Shown: positions 37,201-47,900 of the stretch, one piece after another
How positions within the stretch are numbered: position 1 is the first letter of the stretch
Layout of the letters: each line of letters starts with the position of its first letter
Assembly: GCA_026929865.2 (NCBI GenBank)
Contig: CM049407.1
Span: forward strand, 13,966,001 to 14,030,000
DNA from: Hyperoplus lanceolatus
Taxonomy: Eukaryota; Chordata; Actinopteri; Uranoscopiformes; Ammodytidae
Direction of reading: 5' to 3'
Length of the DNA: 64,000 nucleotides
The notes under the pieces: generated by a model
What the model was told of the DNA's origin: nothing
Databases searched by the model: none
Seen by the model: the letters and a program-made list of their open reading frames with translations, nothing else
Translations under genes and position numbers: made by a program

Positions 37201-40200
37201 AAATAATATCTTGCAGTTACAGCAAGATATATTTGAGAGCTGCATTATAGTTGGCTCCTCTGCTCTTTTTATTCTAGTTCACCTGTGGAGATACCGTGGA
37301 GGATACCCGGCTCTCACCGAAGTCATGAACAAACTCAGGCAGAATAAGGTAACAGGTGCTTGGATTAGTTCAGCTCACCAGCAATTTAGATCCACAGACC
37401 ACAGTTTTCACTGTGTTTCACCATCTTAATCTATGATTTTCCAGCTGTTTGGTGTGGTTGTACTTTAAAGTCTATTTACAGAAATACAATAGTTTACTGT
37501 AAATAAGTTAATTGAGTCAATCTTGCGTTATCCATATTGTGTATTCCTGTTTAATCTGTGTTTGTTGAAACTGGGGATTTGTTGTTTCAGTAGTTAAGTA
37601 TTAGTTATCTTATAGAGTATAAGAACATACTATTGTGTGTTTGTAAACTAAACTATTTCCGTTAAAATGTGACCCAACTATTCAGAGTCCAGCACACACA
37701 CAGGAATCTTACTTCCTTTTAGAATGTATTATTGTTATAATGATAACTTTTAATGTACTCGAGAGATTATTGATGGGTGACCCTCATTTGCAATAACATC
37801 TTCTTTTATAAAAAAAAATAAAAAAAATTACATTACACATTTACACTTACATTTGAAGGAATACACATGTAATGGACCTGAACCAACATCTTTATGGAAT
37901 AATTAACTACATGTACTCCCAATAAAATAAATCCCTAAACCAGATTTACTGAGTAATGTGTTCCTGCTGCTGTTTGTCGTTGCTATAGAAATTTATGGAA
38001 TACAGGAACGAGAGGGGCAACATGCTGATGTCTCGTAGGAACCAGTTGCTGCTGGAGTTCAGTTTCTGGAATGAACCCGTTCCTCGCTCAGGGCCCAACA
38101 TCTACGAGCTCCGATCATACCAGCTCAGGGTAACTGTCTATTACATAGTAAACTGGCCAGCTTCCTCTCATTAAACATGATTATGTTTGTCTCAGACAAC
38201 TAATTTTCTGCATCTGTCCCCTCTTAACATCCTTTGTTTCAGCCGGGGACGATGATCGAGTGGGGAAATTACTGGTAACATAACTTTCTTATCTTTTTCC
38301 TTTTCTTTACTTTTTTACATGCAGTATCAGCAAGTCATCAAATTGGATCGTTTTGATAGATAATCTGGGAAGCTCATAAGCGTTCTCTCAATGTTGTTGT
38401 CATTGTTGAGCTACCATTATGTACACTTTAAAAAAATATATATATTTCCTCACTACTATTTCATTGGTTTTTCACAGATTGTAGGAGATGAATCTGAGTC
38501 AACGGTACTTTTTGGCAACACAATCTATGCATGACTAAGCATGATGAGATATATCACACATAATTTACCTATTTACCATGTGTTTGATAAATGTACATAT
38601 TTGATTAAATTGATAATGACTGGGGAATTTGCCTGTTCATGTACTAAAACCAAACATGCTGAGAGGGTTAAAACAATTTCAAGTTTGCAACATCAAAATT
38701 TGATGTTTTGATTTGAAAATAAATTATTGGGATATGAGTGGATGTCGGTTTCATTTGAACTTCAAAACCTACAATTCATCCTGGTGGTTTAATCGGTACA
38801 GTCCTTGAATAAGAAGATGTTTACTTGTTTTTGTGTAACATAACTGGTTGGCGCTCTGCAGGGCGCGTGCTATTGAGATCCGCCAGCAGAACCATGAGGC
38901 GGTGGGCGGCTTTTTCTCACAGATTGGAAATCTCTACGCGGTTCACCACTTATGGGGTGAGCAATGTATTCAGGTTTAATGAACTATCCAGTACAATGAT
39001 ACTTTTACTATTTAGGAAATATGTTCTATGATATCTATACCTTTTCAATGCTTTTCTAAGAATGGAGCCTATAGGATGGGATTTTATTCTCAGTGATCTT
39101 GAGTTAAAGCTGCTTTTTCAACCAAGAAAAGATATACTTTTTCTTTCAGCTTATAAAGACCTACAATCCAGAGAAAACACCAGAAATGCAGCGTGGAACC
39201 GTGATGGCTGGGACAAGGTTGTCTATTACACAGGTAAGTCTCTGATTGCTCTTTTATCTCTCCTCTCTTTACCTTTCTAATCGTGCTGGATAATATTATC
39301 GAACATCATCTGAGATGATCTTAACATGGTATTATTTTACAAAATTCTGTTGTCCAAAATATTTTTTCTGCTCATTCTATAAAACAAGAAGTTGCCTATA
39401 TTTGCCATGTATTGATATACACTCACTGGCCACTTTTTTAGGTACACCTGTTCAATTGCTTGTAAAAACAAATAACTCATCAGCCAATCACATGGCAGCA
39501 ACTCAATGCATTTAGGCATGTAGACGTCAAGACAACGTGGTGAAGTTCAAATCAGGCATCAGAATGGGAAAGAAATGGTGTTTAAGTGACTTTGAACAAG
39601 GCATGGTTTCATGTTGTTTATGCCAAATTCTGACCCTACCATCTGAACTTCGCAACTGAAATCGAGACTCATCAGACCAGGCAAGATTTTTCCAATCTTC
39701 TATTGTCCAATTTTGGTAAGCCTTTGCAAATTGTAGCCTCAGTTTCCTGTTCTTAGCTGACAGGAGTGGCACCCGGTGGGGTCTTCTGTTAATGTAGCCC
39801 ATCTGCTTCAAGGTTGGTCGTGTTGTGCGTCAGAGATGGTATTCTGCATACCTTGCTTGTAACGAGGGGTTATTTGAGTTAATGTTGCCTTTCTATCATC
39901 TCGAACCAGTCTGCCCATTCTCCTCTGACCTCTGACATCATCAAGGCATTTTCGTCCACTTAACTGCCGCTCACTGGATATTTTTCCTTTTTCGGACCAT
40001 TCTCTGTAAACCCTAGAGATGGTTGTGCGTTAAAATCAGCAGTTTCTGAAATACTCAGACCAGCCCTTCTGGCACCATCAACCATGTCACGTTGCCCCCT
40101 AAAGTCTAGATCGTTTATGGCTAGTGTGAACACGCCATCCGTACTCCAGCACGGTACACTTCCTTGGCCATGGCACGCTTGGGAGAGGTGTGCTCAGGCA

Positions 40201-41443
40201 CAGTACAGATGCTAATGAGATGACACATGCACAAGCAAGCGCACAAGCAAGCAAGCAGACGACATTCCTGACGTGAATTATTAGGGCTGCATAGGCGGTT
40301 AAACGTTTAAACGTCAGCTGCCTTACTAGTCGGCACCAGAATTGCCCATCACTTGGACTTGAACATAAAATGTGTGAGAATGAACGTGTGTATAGGCCTA
40401 GGTGTGGGCTAATAAAAGAGGGAGAGAGATAAAAAGTTGAGAGCAGCATAAAGCAAAGCAAACGGGTTTTTACTCACGTTCGTCAGCTGTGCTTTTTTTG
40501 GGCAATCTTACTTGAGCACGGAACAGGGCAACTTTGCCTAGTGTGAGTGCGCCCTTTCTTTTCTGTTGCTCGGTTTGAACTTGTCCAGGTCTACATGCCT
40601 AAATACCTTGAGTTGCTGCCATTAGATTGGCTGATTAGTTATATGTGTTAACAAGAAATGTAACTAGTGTACCTAATAAAGTGGCCGGTGAGTGTTTATT
40701 GTGATCATAAATATTATTGCCCTAAACTGCTTCTTAAATTCACTTTCTACCCAACCTATTTCTGCAGAGATTTGCACGCACGCGCATACACACACACACA
40801 CACACACAGTCAGAAAACAACGTATCGTATTTTTAATAAACAATAAGTTTTAGAAGTCTAAGATGTTTTTATGTGGAAACATCAGTGATGGTGATGTTTG
40901 ATCACAGAACATCTGAATACTGTCCAACAATGTATTAATTATGTGTAGCAATCAAGGATGGATGATCTTTTTCTAAATTAAAATAAAATATTTTAAAGAA
41001 GATGTGACAAATCAGAACTCTTGCTGTAAACAAAAGATTTAATTAGGGTCATTATTTGCACAATTATATAACTAATATACAACAAAGGGGTTTGGCAACC
41101 CGGAGTTTTCAGGCTTTACCAGATATAGGTCTTATAAGATTCCAATACCAAACAAACAACAATGATAAGCCCAATTTTAATCAAATTACATACGCTTTTA
41201 AGGGAGATAATGATAACCCACATAGATTGATTGTTGATTTGTCCAGGTTACTACAGTGTATATCAACACATTGTCCAATTTTCTGCGTAGCCAGATTTCT
41301 CCCAGTACGCTGTTTTTTTATGAACTGCATGACACAGAAATCTGTTGCTCAGACTGTTGTTTGTCCCCCTTCCCACAGTCCCTCTTATTCAGCACATGGA
41401 ATCCAGAATAATGATTCCCATGAAGAATTCGCCCTTGAAGTAA
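34255..41443 (+). CDS. NIPSNAP2: NIPSNAP2 (GBAS), mitochondrial NIPSNAP-family protein
   Basis: NIPSNAP1/2 are mitochondrial proteins linked to mitophagy signalling and energy metabolism. Ten exons join in phase: 34255-34346, 35573-35700, 35832-35877, 35996-36090, 37278-37348, 37989-38129, 38243-38274, 38862-38956, 39150-39233 and 41379-41443. They give 282 residues (human 286). The N-terminus ([20 protein letters not shown]) is basic and amphipathic, as expected for mitochondrial import. Diagnostic blocks are [80 protein letters not shown] and [15 protein letters not shown]. The end reads [11 protein letters not shown]. Two ferredoxin-like NIPSNAP domains lie at about residues 70-150 and 175-282. 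The block SFWNEPVPR, which lies near the phospho-site region, favours NIPSNAP2, though NIPSNAP1 is close. Intron 9 carries a rearranged Tc1-like element. Confidence 0.95.
39420..40694. mobile_element. rearranged Tc1-like transposon in NIPSNAP2 intron 9
   Basis: Both termini read CACTCACYGGCCACTTT inward and stay similar for about 140 bp (GGTACAC, CAGCCAATC, TGGCAGCAACTCAA, TTTAGGCATGTAGAC). The minus strand from about 39811 to 39610 encodes a transposase piece ([46 protein letters not shown]) with the first Asp of the DDE triad. Upstream coding sequence with stops runs back to about 40117. The C-terminal half of the transposase is absent. Both ends look like the 5' end of the element. About 440 bp at 40117-40558 interrupts the right arm and is probably a later insertion. 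Confidence 0.7.
40117..40558. mobile_element. unclassified insertion inside the Tc1-like element
   Basis: It separates transposase N-terminal sequence (up to CCCTAAAGTCTAGATC) from the outer leader (resuming near CTGTTGCTCGG). CTAGTGTGAACACGCC at its left and CTAGTGTGAGTGCGCC at its right are direct, not inverted, copies. No coding frame is recognised. Confidence 0.4.
40787..40808. repeat. (CA)n microsatellite
   Basis: Short CA run. Confidence 0.9.
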
Positions 41444-42366
41444 CAACAGTGGAGGAACCTCTCCGCAGAAACCATCACACTGACCTGTGGAGAGTGTTAC
41501 ACTGCTAGGGATATCTGTGTAACCTCATGTTTCAGTTTTAGTTTCCTTTTCTTTTTTGTTTCACTACTTCCGTTTTCTGTGTGGGTCTAGAATGCCTCAT
41601 TTCAGATGATGAGGTCGTATCACCAAACTATCTTTTACAGCAGTCACTGTGTTACTGATCCATTAATGGGATGTGTATGGACAAAATATGATTTAAAATG
41701 CTCCTCCTCTTTGCTGTGTCTCATTTAAAAAGTGGGGTCCGATTTTAGATAGCTTATTGTATTTTTATGATACAACAAGGAGTGTCAATATATCCTTTAG
41801 CAGTTATATTGCTGGTGAAAGTGGCTGAGAATGTGTTTAAAAAAAAAGCCCTGCTGCTCTAGCACTGTTAACAAATCAAACAAAAGTAACTGCCTCCAAT
41901 ATCTCACAACAAAAACACAGCATCTGGAGCTCACAGTTCACCATCAATACAAGCTTCTTAAAATGTTATATGTGACGGTCATTTTAACAAAGAAGAGCAT
42001 GCTGTTTGAATCGCTGCTAGCCTTCTTTGTGTCTTCTCTGTTAAACTGACCACATCTCCATGTTATGATTTAATTTATGATACATTTGGCTCTCCAGCTG
42101 AGCGGAGGGGGACAAGATGATTCAAATGATTACAAGTAATTTTACAGTACCACTAATCGTTATCAACAAACTGCTGTGCACTGAGTGGTTTGGCCAATCC
42201 CTGTATCAAGCAATTGATGCCAACCGGGTGTTGTGTGCGCTGTCTGACATAAGTGTTGTTTTTTTAAATGGTCAGATTGTAGATATAAATAGTAGACTTG
42301 TTGACCAAGCAAGAGATATGGTCGGGTCCTGTTTCTGTGAAAGAAGTGTTATCCTAAATGCACGTT

Positions 42367-42372
42367 AATAAA
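42367..42372 (+). promoter_or_regulatory. NIPSNAP2: candidate poly(A) signal AATAAA, NIPSNAP2
   Basis: First AATAAA with a plausible setting after the stop codon, implying a 3' UTR of about 0.92 kb. Confidence 0.45.
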
Positions 42373-43142
42373 CAATGCCACGAGAGGATGAATATCACAA
42401 CGTGGTAAATGTGAATTGCAGTGCTTTAATAAGGCTAGTTGTACATATTGAATTAAACTTCTGAAGAAAACAGGAAAATGTGTGGACCCTTTTATTTTTA
42501 CAATGAGCTGTTTGAAATTAAGCCAATTCAAGCTTTCAGGTTGTCCAAGCTGGTTGCGCTAATGTATCAATCTATGAAAAGACAAAGAACAAGAACATTT
42601 CTTGTGAAGCACCCAATAGAAATGTGTGTTTATGGTTTATACCTAGTAGTATGAACCTGCAAAACACTTCCATGCTTCAGAATCAATAGAGAGAAATCTC
42701 ACAAAACAGTAAACATACAGAGACAGTAGACACTTTTTATGGTGGAAAACCAATCCTGAAATTAAACAGCATTTAGTTTATTAAAAAAGACACGTTTGTA
42801 CATCTGAAGTGCTTTATTTCCATATCAAGGCAAGAGCATAGATAGTAAGAGATGCACGACAAAGTGACGTAACTAGTCCAGCCGGCGCGTCGTTTAGGGT
42901 GTGACTTATGTTGCCTTCACTGTATGTCGGAGATTTAAGCTTGACCGGCAAATTTGTCTATGCATACAAAACATTTGACTCAGCTAGAAATAAGCATGTA
43001 GCATAACAATTTAGATAAAATAAAGCAACAATGACCAATAATAACATCCAAGTGACAGATAATGTAAATAAATACATGATGAAGTGTGTGATTTTATGTA
43101 ACTAAATATGTACTGCTTAAACAAGGTGGTGGTCCTTACATT
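42373..43142. other. intergenic spacer, nothing recognised
   Basis: Between NIPSNAP2 and the hAT-type insertion. No PSPH exon is seen here. Confidence 0.5.
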
Positions 43143-44397
43143 CAGGGGCGGTTCTATAGGGGGGCAAAGGGGGCAGCGCCCCCCCCCCCCCCACTGAAGA
43201 GCCTTGCCCCCCAGCTGCCCCCCTAACTTTTGCATTCTCAAAAATGTACTTGTAAGAACAAACCGCCACTATGTCAACAAGCCACTCAAATAATTGAAAC
43301 AAACAATACATTGAACAAAAGTAAATTATTTTAAATCTAATCTTATGCCCTGCCCCTCAAACACTTAGCCACGGCCTGCATCATATGCGCATATCAGCGA
43401 TCACACAGCGAGTCAGCGCGCTGCTGTGCCATGCAACCCAAGAGTAACTGACCTGCTCCGAGCATCTTAAGGTGAAGTTAGTTTACCCTTGTGAATTTTA
43501 AACACACCAATTTAACTTAAAGTTAAATTTGTAATGAATGTTATGTAATGTAAAAGTAGCTAATTCATCGATAAGAGCACATCCATTCATCGTTGGCCAA
43601 AAGGGAAATCACTCGCTTGTGACTTGTAGGAGCATATTGCCCTTTCATTAATTTGTAGGCCTATTGTAGTAGGCTACAGGCAAGAGCTTGATAAAAATAT
43701 TTAAAAAAAACTTCCATGTTCGGATCCATACAATTTAACAGTGGATCGCCGTTTCGAGAGAGAGAGAGAGAGCGAGCGAGAGAGAGAGAGTTGCCGTTTC
43801 TGAGGCATTGAGTTACTACAGTGACACTGACAGTGCTATAGGAGATCGATCATTTTTGTTTGAATAGCCAAACATAGCCTACTAAAAACTCTCACATATC
43901 ACAGCAAACAAGCTGCACAAATTAAACCAGGTTACATTAGGCTATCACATGTTAAAGACATGAATAAATAAGTGGAGGGAAAAGAAGAAATAAATGTGAG
44001 GGATGAAGAGGAGGTTTTATATTCAGACAGAGGGACAGAGGCAGGTAGTGATCAGCAGGCAGATGAAAGGTAGGCAAAGGGTCTGACTGCAGTCCCAGCC
44101 TAAACTACAGTATTGTTATTCTCCTTCCATATAAATTCCACTAGACTAGAATGATATGTCATGTCACTCAAAAAGTCAAAATAACATGTTTCAATGACTG
44201 CCTGTTTTCTGTTGTAGCAATGTGTTGTATAAAGTAAGCTATGTAGGCTTAAGATATAAGCTACAAATTTCAGAAATGATGATCAATATAATATATATGG
44301 GGATTCCCGCTACAGTCCTGCCATGCCCCACCACCAAGACCTTTTGCCCCCCCCCCCCCTTCGCCACCCCATGTAACATTTTCTAGATCCTCCCCTG
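43143..44397. mobile_element. non-autonomous hAT-type element, 1.26 kb
   Basis: The left end is CAGGGGCGGTTCTATAGG. The right end read inward is CAGGGGAGGATCTAGAAA. A perfect 8-bp duplication CTTACATT flanks it (43135-43142 and 44398-44405). Both ends are followed by poly-C/G tracts, and a (GA)n run lies at about 43758-43791. No transposase frame is present. Confidence 0.85.
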
Positions 44398-44405
44398 CTT
44401 ACATT

Positions 44406-44805
44406 GAACTAATACTGTCACTTGTAGTATGGACAAAACAAAAACACATGTGGTTCATTTGTTGGTGTTTATCATGAATTGTAACATGCTAAATATATTC
44501 TCCCTACAGGTATCTAAAAAAAATTGGGGAATATTGAACCATGCACATGTTCTTCTGACTTGTATAAAAAACACTTCTGTACTAATATTTATATCAACAA
44601 ATTACTTACACTTACTTATTTACTTCTTATATTGTTATCTTTTATATTTTGAGCTGTGTATTGTTGGTTAAACCTTGTGTGGCCTTAAGCACATATTTGT
44701 ACAATTGTTTCTCTCCACGTGTGTTTTTATTCTTAATTGGAGGAACTGTAACAAAGCCCCGGGGAGGTAAATAAAGTATTTTTGTTGTCTGAGTTTTGAA
44801 TGTCC
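44406..44805. other. intergenic spacer upstream of CCT6A
   Basis: AT-rich, no feature recognised. Confidence 0.45.
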
Positions 44806-44952
44806 GAGCCTAGATTGGTTACGTAAAGGCAGCACGAGAACACGTGTTGGAGCCTTCTAGAAAGCGACGCTCCTTCCGAGAGCATCTGAGCCCAGCCAGC
44901 ACGGACTCCCCGGTACTTTTTGCTTTGATTTCGCTGGTTGTGCTGCTTCACC
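44806..44952 (+). promoter_or_regulatory. CCT6A: CCT6A promoter and 5' UTR
   Basis: A reversed CCAAT box (ATTGG) lies at 44814-44818, an E-box CACGTG at 44841-44846, and a heat-shock-element-like TTCTAGAA at 44855-44862. The region is GC-richer than its upstream flank and has no TATA box. HSF control of CCT subunit genes is established in mammals, and the palindromic TTC/GAA pair fits it, but a full three-unit element is not present. Confidence 0.5.
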
Positions 44953-47900
44953 ATGTCTGCTGTGAAAGCTCTGAACCCGAAAGCGGAGGTGGCCAGGGCC
45001 CAGGCCGCTCTGGCAGTGAACATCAGTGCCGCTCGGGGGCTTCAGGATGTGCTGAAGAGTAACCTGGGACCAAAGGGGACCATGAAAATGTGAGTGCCAC
45101 CGGAGCCTTTGTGCAGCACGCGTGCTAATGCTATGCTAAATTGCTAACATTAGCTCAATTCCCCAGTAGACCGTTTGCACATGCCGCATGACAGTCATTC
45201 CGCCGCCACATGATTCTGCGTTTACTCTGATAGTGGGAAAACCTCCCATATGCACTGTCACCATCCCCTTAAAATTATTGAGAACAATTCAGGTCTCCAC
45301 TGACTAAACTGATAACGGATTTTTCCTGCGCACGTTGCCCTGCCCAGTCATCGTCACGAGCCGCTTTGACTACCACCAAGCTAACGCTAGCATTTCAGCA
45401 TCCGTCAGCTAACAGTTTAGGCAAACGCTCAGGTCGACTGAAACAATAACAGTTAAACACTCAGTTTATGATTAAACGGCCTTTTCGTGAACTAGTGTTA
45501 CTTATGAGTGAATGAACGACTTGCTGCCGAGTCTCCTTAAGTTATCGCTCCGCGCCAGGAGGATAATTGCAGTAGGAAGTGTGGGCAGAAAGCAGAAGAC
45601 CACTGTATAAGCTGTTGCTGAGTATAGAAATACCTCGTTAATAAATAAACATTTCTTAAATAATGGTTAATTATGAAATGAAATATTGCTGTATTAGCTA
45701 ATATATCATTCATGTAAATATTTCACTGCCTTTATTTTCTTTATTTTGGATTTAATGCAGCATTTATTTATTAACTCATTTATTTATTGATGTATTAGTT
45801 AGTTTTCATCCTCCATAAGTGAGTAAACTCTGGACATCCGTAACTGTTTACTGTAGACTTTTATTCTCTTAAATAACTGTTTATTAGCAGTACATAAGCA
45901 GTAGGTTGTAGTGAACCAGCTTTTTTTCTCTGCTCAGTCAACATTAACCCTTCCCTGCCCATTTGTCTGCAGGCTGGTGTCTGGCGCAGGAGACATTAAG
46001 TTGACCAAAGATGGCAATGTCTTGTTACACGAGATGGTAAGGAAGTGCTGAGCTGTGAAATGGCACTTTTCTATCCATTGCTCATCCTTTTTATTAAAGT
46101 GCATCCTACATTGTTAAACATTGACCACACCCTTCATGTATGTAAAGGCCATTTAAGGCTTTGTAAATGTGTCCCATTTCATAATAACACTAGTTTAGCT
46201 GGCAATGAATACATGGACAGATTTGCTGCGGATTTAAATTATGTTGATCTGATGACACATTAAAATCTTAATTTGCCTTTCTTGGACTGTATATAGATCA
46301 AGCAAAGTTCATGTTTGTTGCTTGTGTTTAGATTACATGTTATTTAAACGATTTGGCTGCTTTGTTAAATGAAATACTTTTCTTAGACCACGTTTTATTT
46401 GGCAAGGCAAGCTATGAAAGCAATGGTTTTAAAACCACTAATTTATTACAGATTAAATCAACAATAAATGTTTTTTTTCTGCAAAAATAGTGGAGAACTT
46501 GCAGACACTCACACTCCCAGGTCTGAAATGATACCTTTGTCACATATGTTTGTAAACTTAAAATATGACCTGTGGGTCCGACAAAAAAACATTTAAAAGT
46601 TTTTGTTATATACAGTATCTCACAAAAGTGAGTACACCCCTAACATTTCTTCAAATATTTCATTATATCTTTCCATGCGACAACACTGAATAAATGACAC
46701 TTTGATACAATGTAAAGTAGTCAGTGTACAGCTTGTATAACAGTGTAAAGTTACTGTCCCCTCAAAATAACTCGACACACAGCCATTAATGTCTAAAGTG
46801 TTGGCAACAAAAGTGAGTACACCCCTAAGAAAAAATTTCCAAATTGGGCCCAAAGTGTCAATATTTTGTTTTGCCATCATTATTTTCTATCACTGCCTTA
46901 ACCCTCTTGGGCATGCAGTTCACTAGAGCTTCACAGGTTGCAACTGGAACCCTCTTCTACCCATTCATGACGACATCAAGGAGCTGGTGGATATTAGAGT
47001 CCTTGCGCTCCTCCATCTCCCGTTTGAGGATGCCCAAAAGATGCTCAATAGGGTTTAAGACTGGAGACATGCTTGGCCAGTCCATAACCTTTACCCTCAG
47101 CTTCTTTAGCAAGCCAGTGGTCATTCGGAGGTGTGTTTGGGGTCGTTATCATGTTGCAGTACTGCCCTGCGGCCCAGTTTATGAAGGGAGGGGATCATGC
47201 TCTGCTTCAGTATGTCACAGTACATGTTAGAATTCAATGAACTGTAGATCCCCAGTGCTGGCAGCACTCATGCAGCCCCAGACCATGACACTCCAACCAC
47301 CATGCTTGACTCTAGGCAAGACACACTTGTCTTTGTACTCCTCACCTGGTTGCCGCTCCACACTCTTAACACCATCTGAACCAAATAAATGTATTTTGGT
47401 CTCATCAGACCACAGGACATGGTTGCAGTAATCCATGTCCGTAGTCTGTTTGTCTTCAGCAAACTTTTTGTGGGGTTTCTTGTGCATCATCTTTAGAATA
47501 GGCTTCCTTCTGGGATGACAGCCATGCAGACCAGTATGATGCAGAGTGCGGCGTATGGTCTGAGCACTGACAGGTTGACCCCCCACCCCTTCAAGCCCTT
47601 CAGCAATGCTGGCAGCACTCATACGTCTATTTTCCAAAGCCAACCTCTGTGTACGACGCTGACCACGTGCACTCAACCTTCGTAAACTGGGCCGCAGGGT
47701 GGTATTGCAACATGATAACGACCCCAAACACACCTCCAAGACGACCAGTGGCTTGCTAAAAAAGCTGAGGGTAAAGGTTATGGCCTGGCCAAGCATGTCT
47801 CCAGACCTAAACCCTATTGAGCATCTTTGGGGCATCCTCAAACAGAAGTTGGAGGAGCGCAAGGTCTTTAATACCCACCAGCTCTGTGATGCTGTCATAA

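Noticed and set aside
46844..47230. 128-residue plus-strand frame in the Tc1 left arm
   Set aside because: It is the antisense of the transposase C-terminus. The sense strand there is minus and shows NPIEHL-type motifs.
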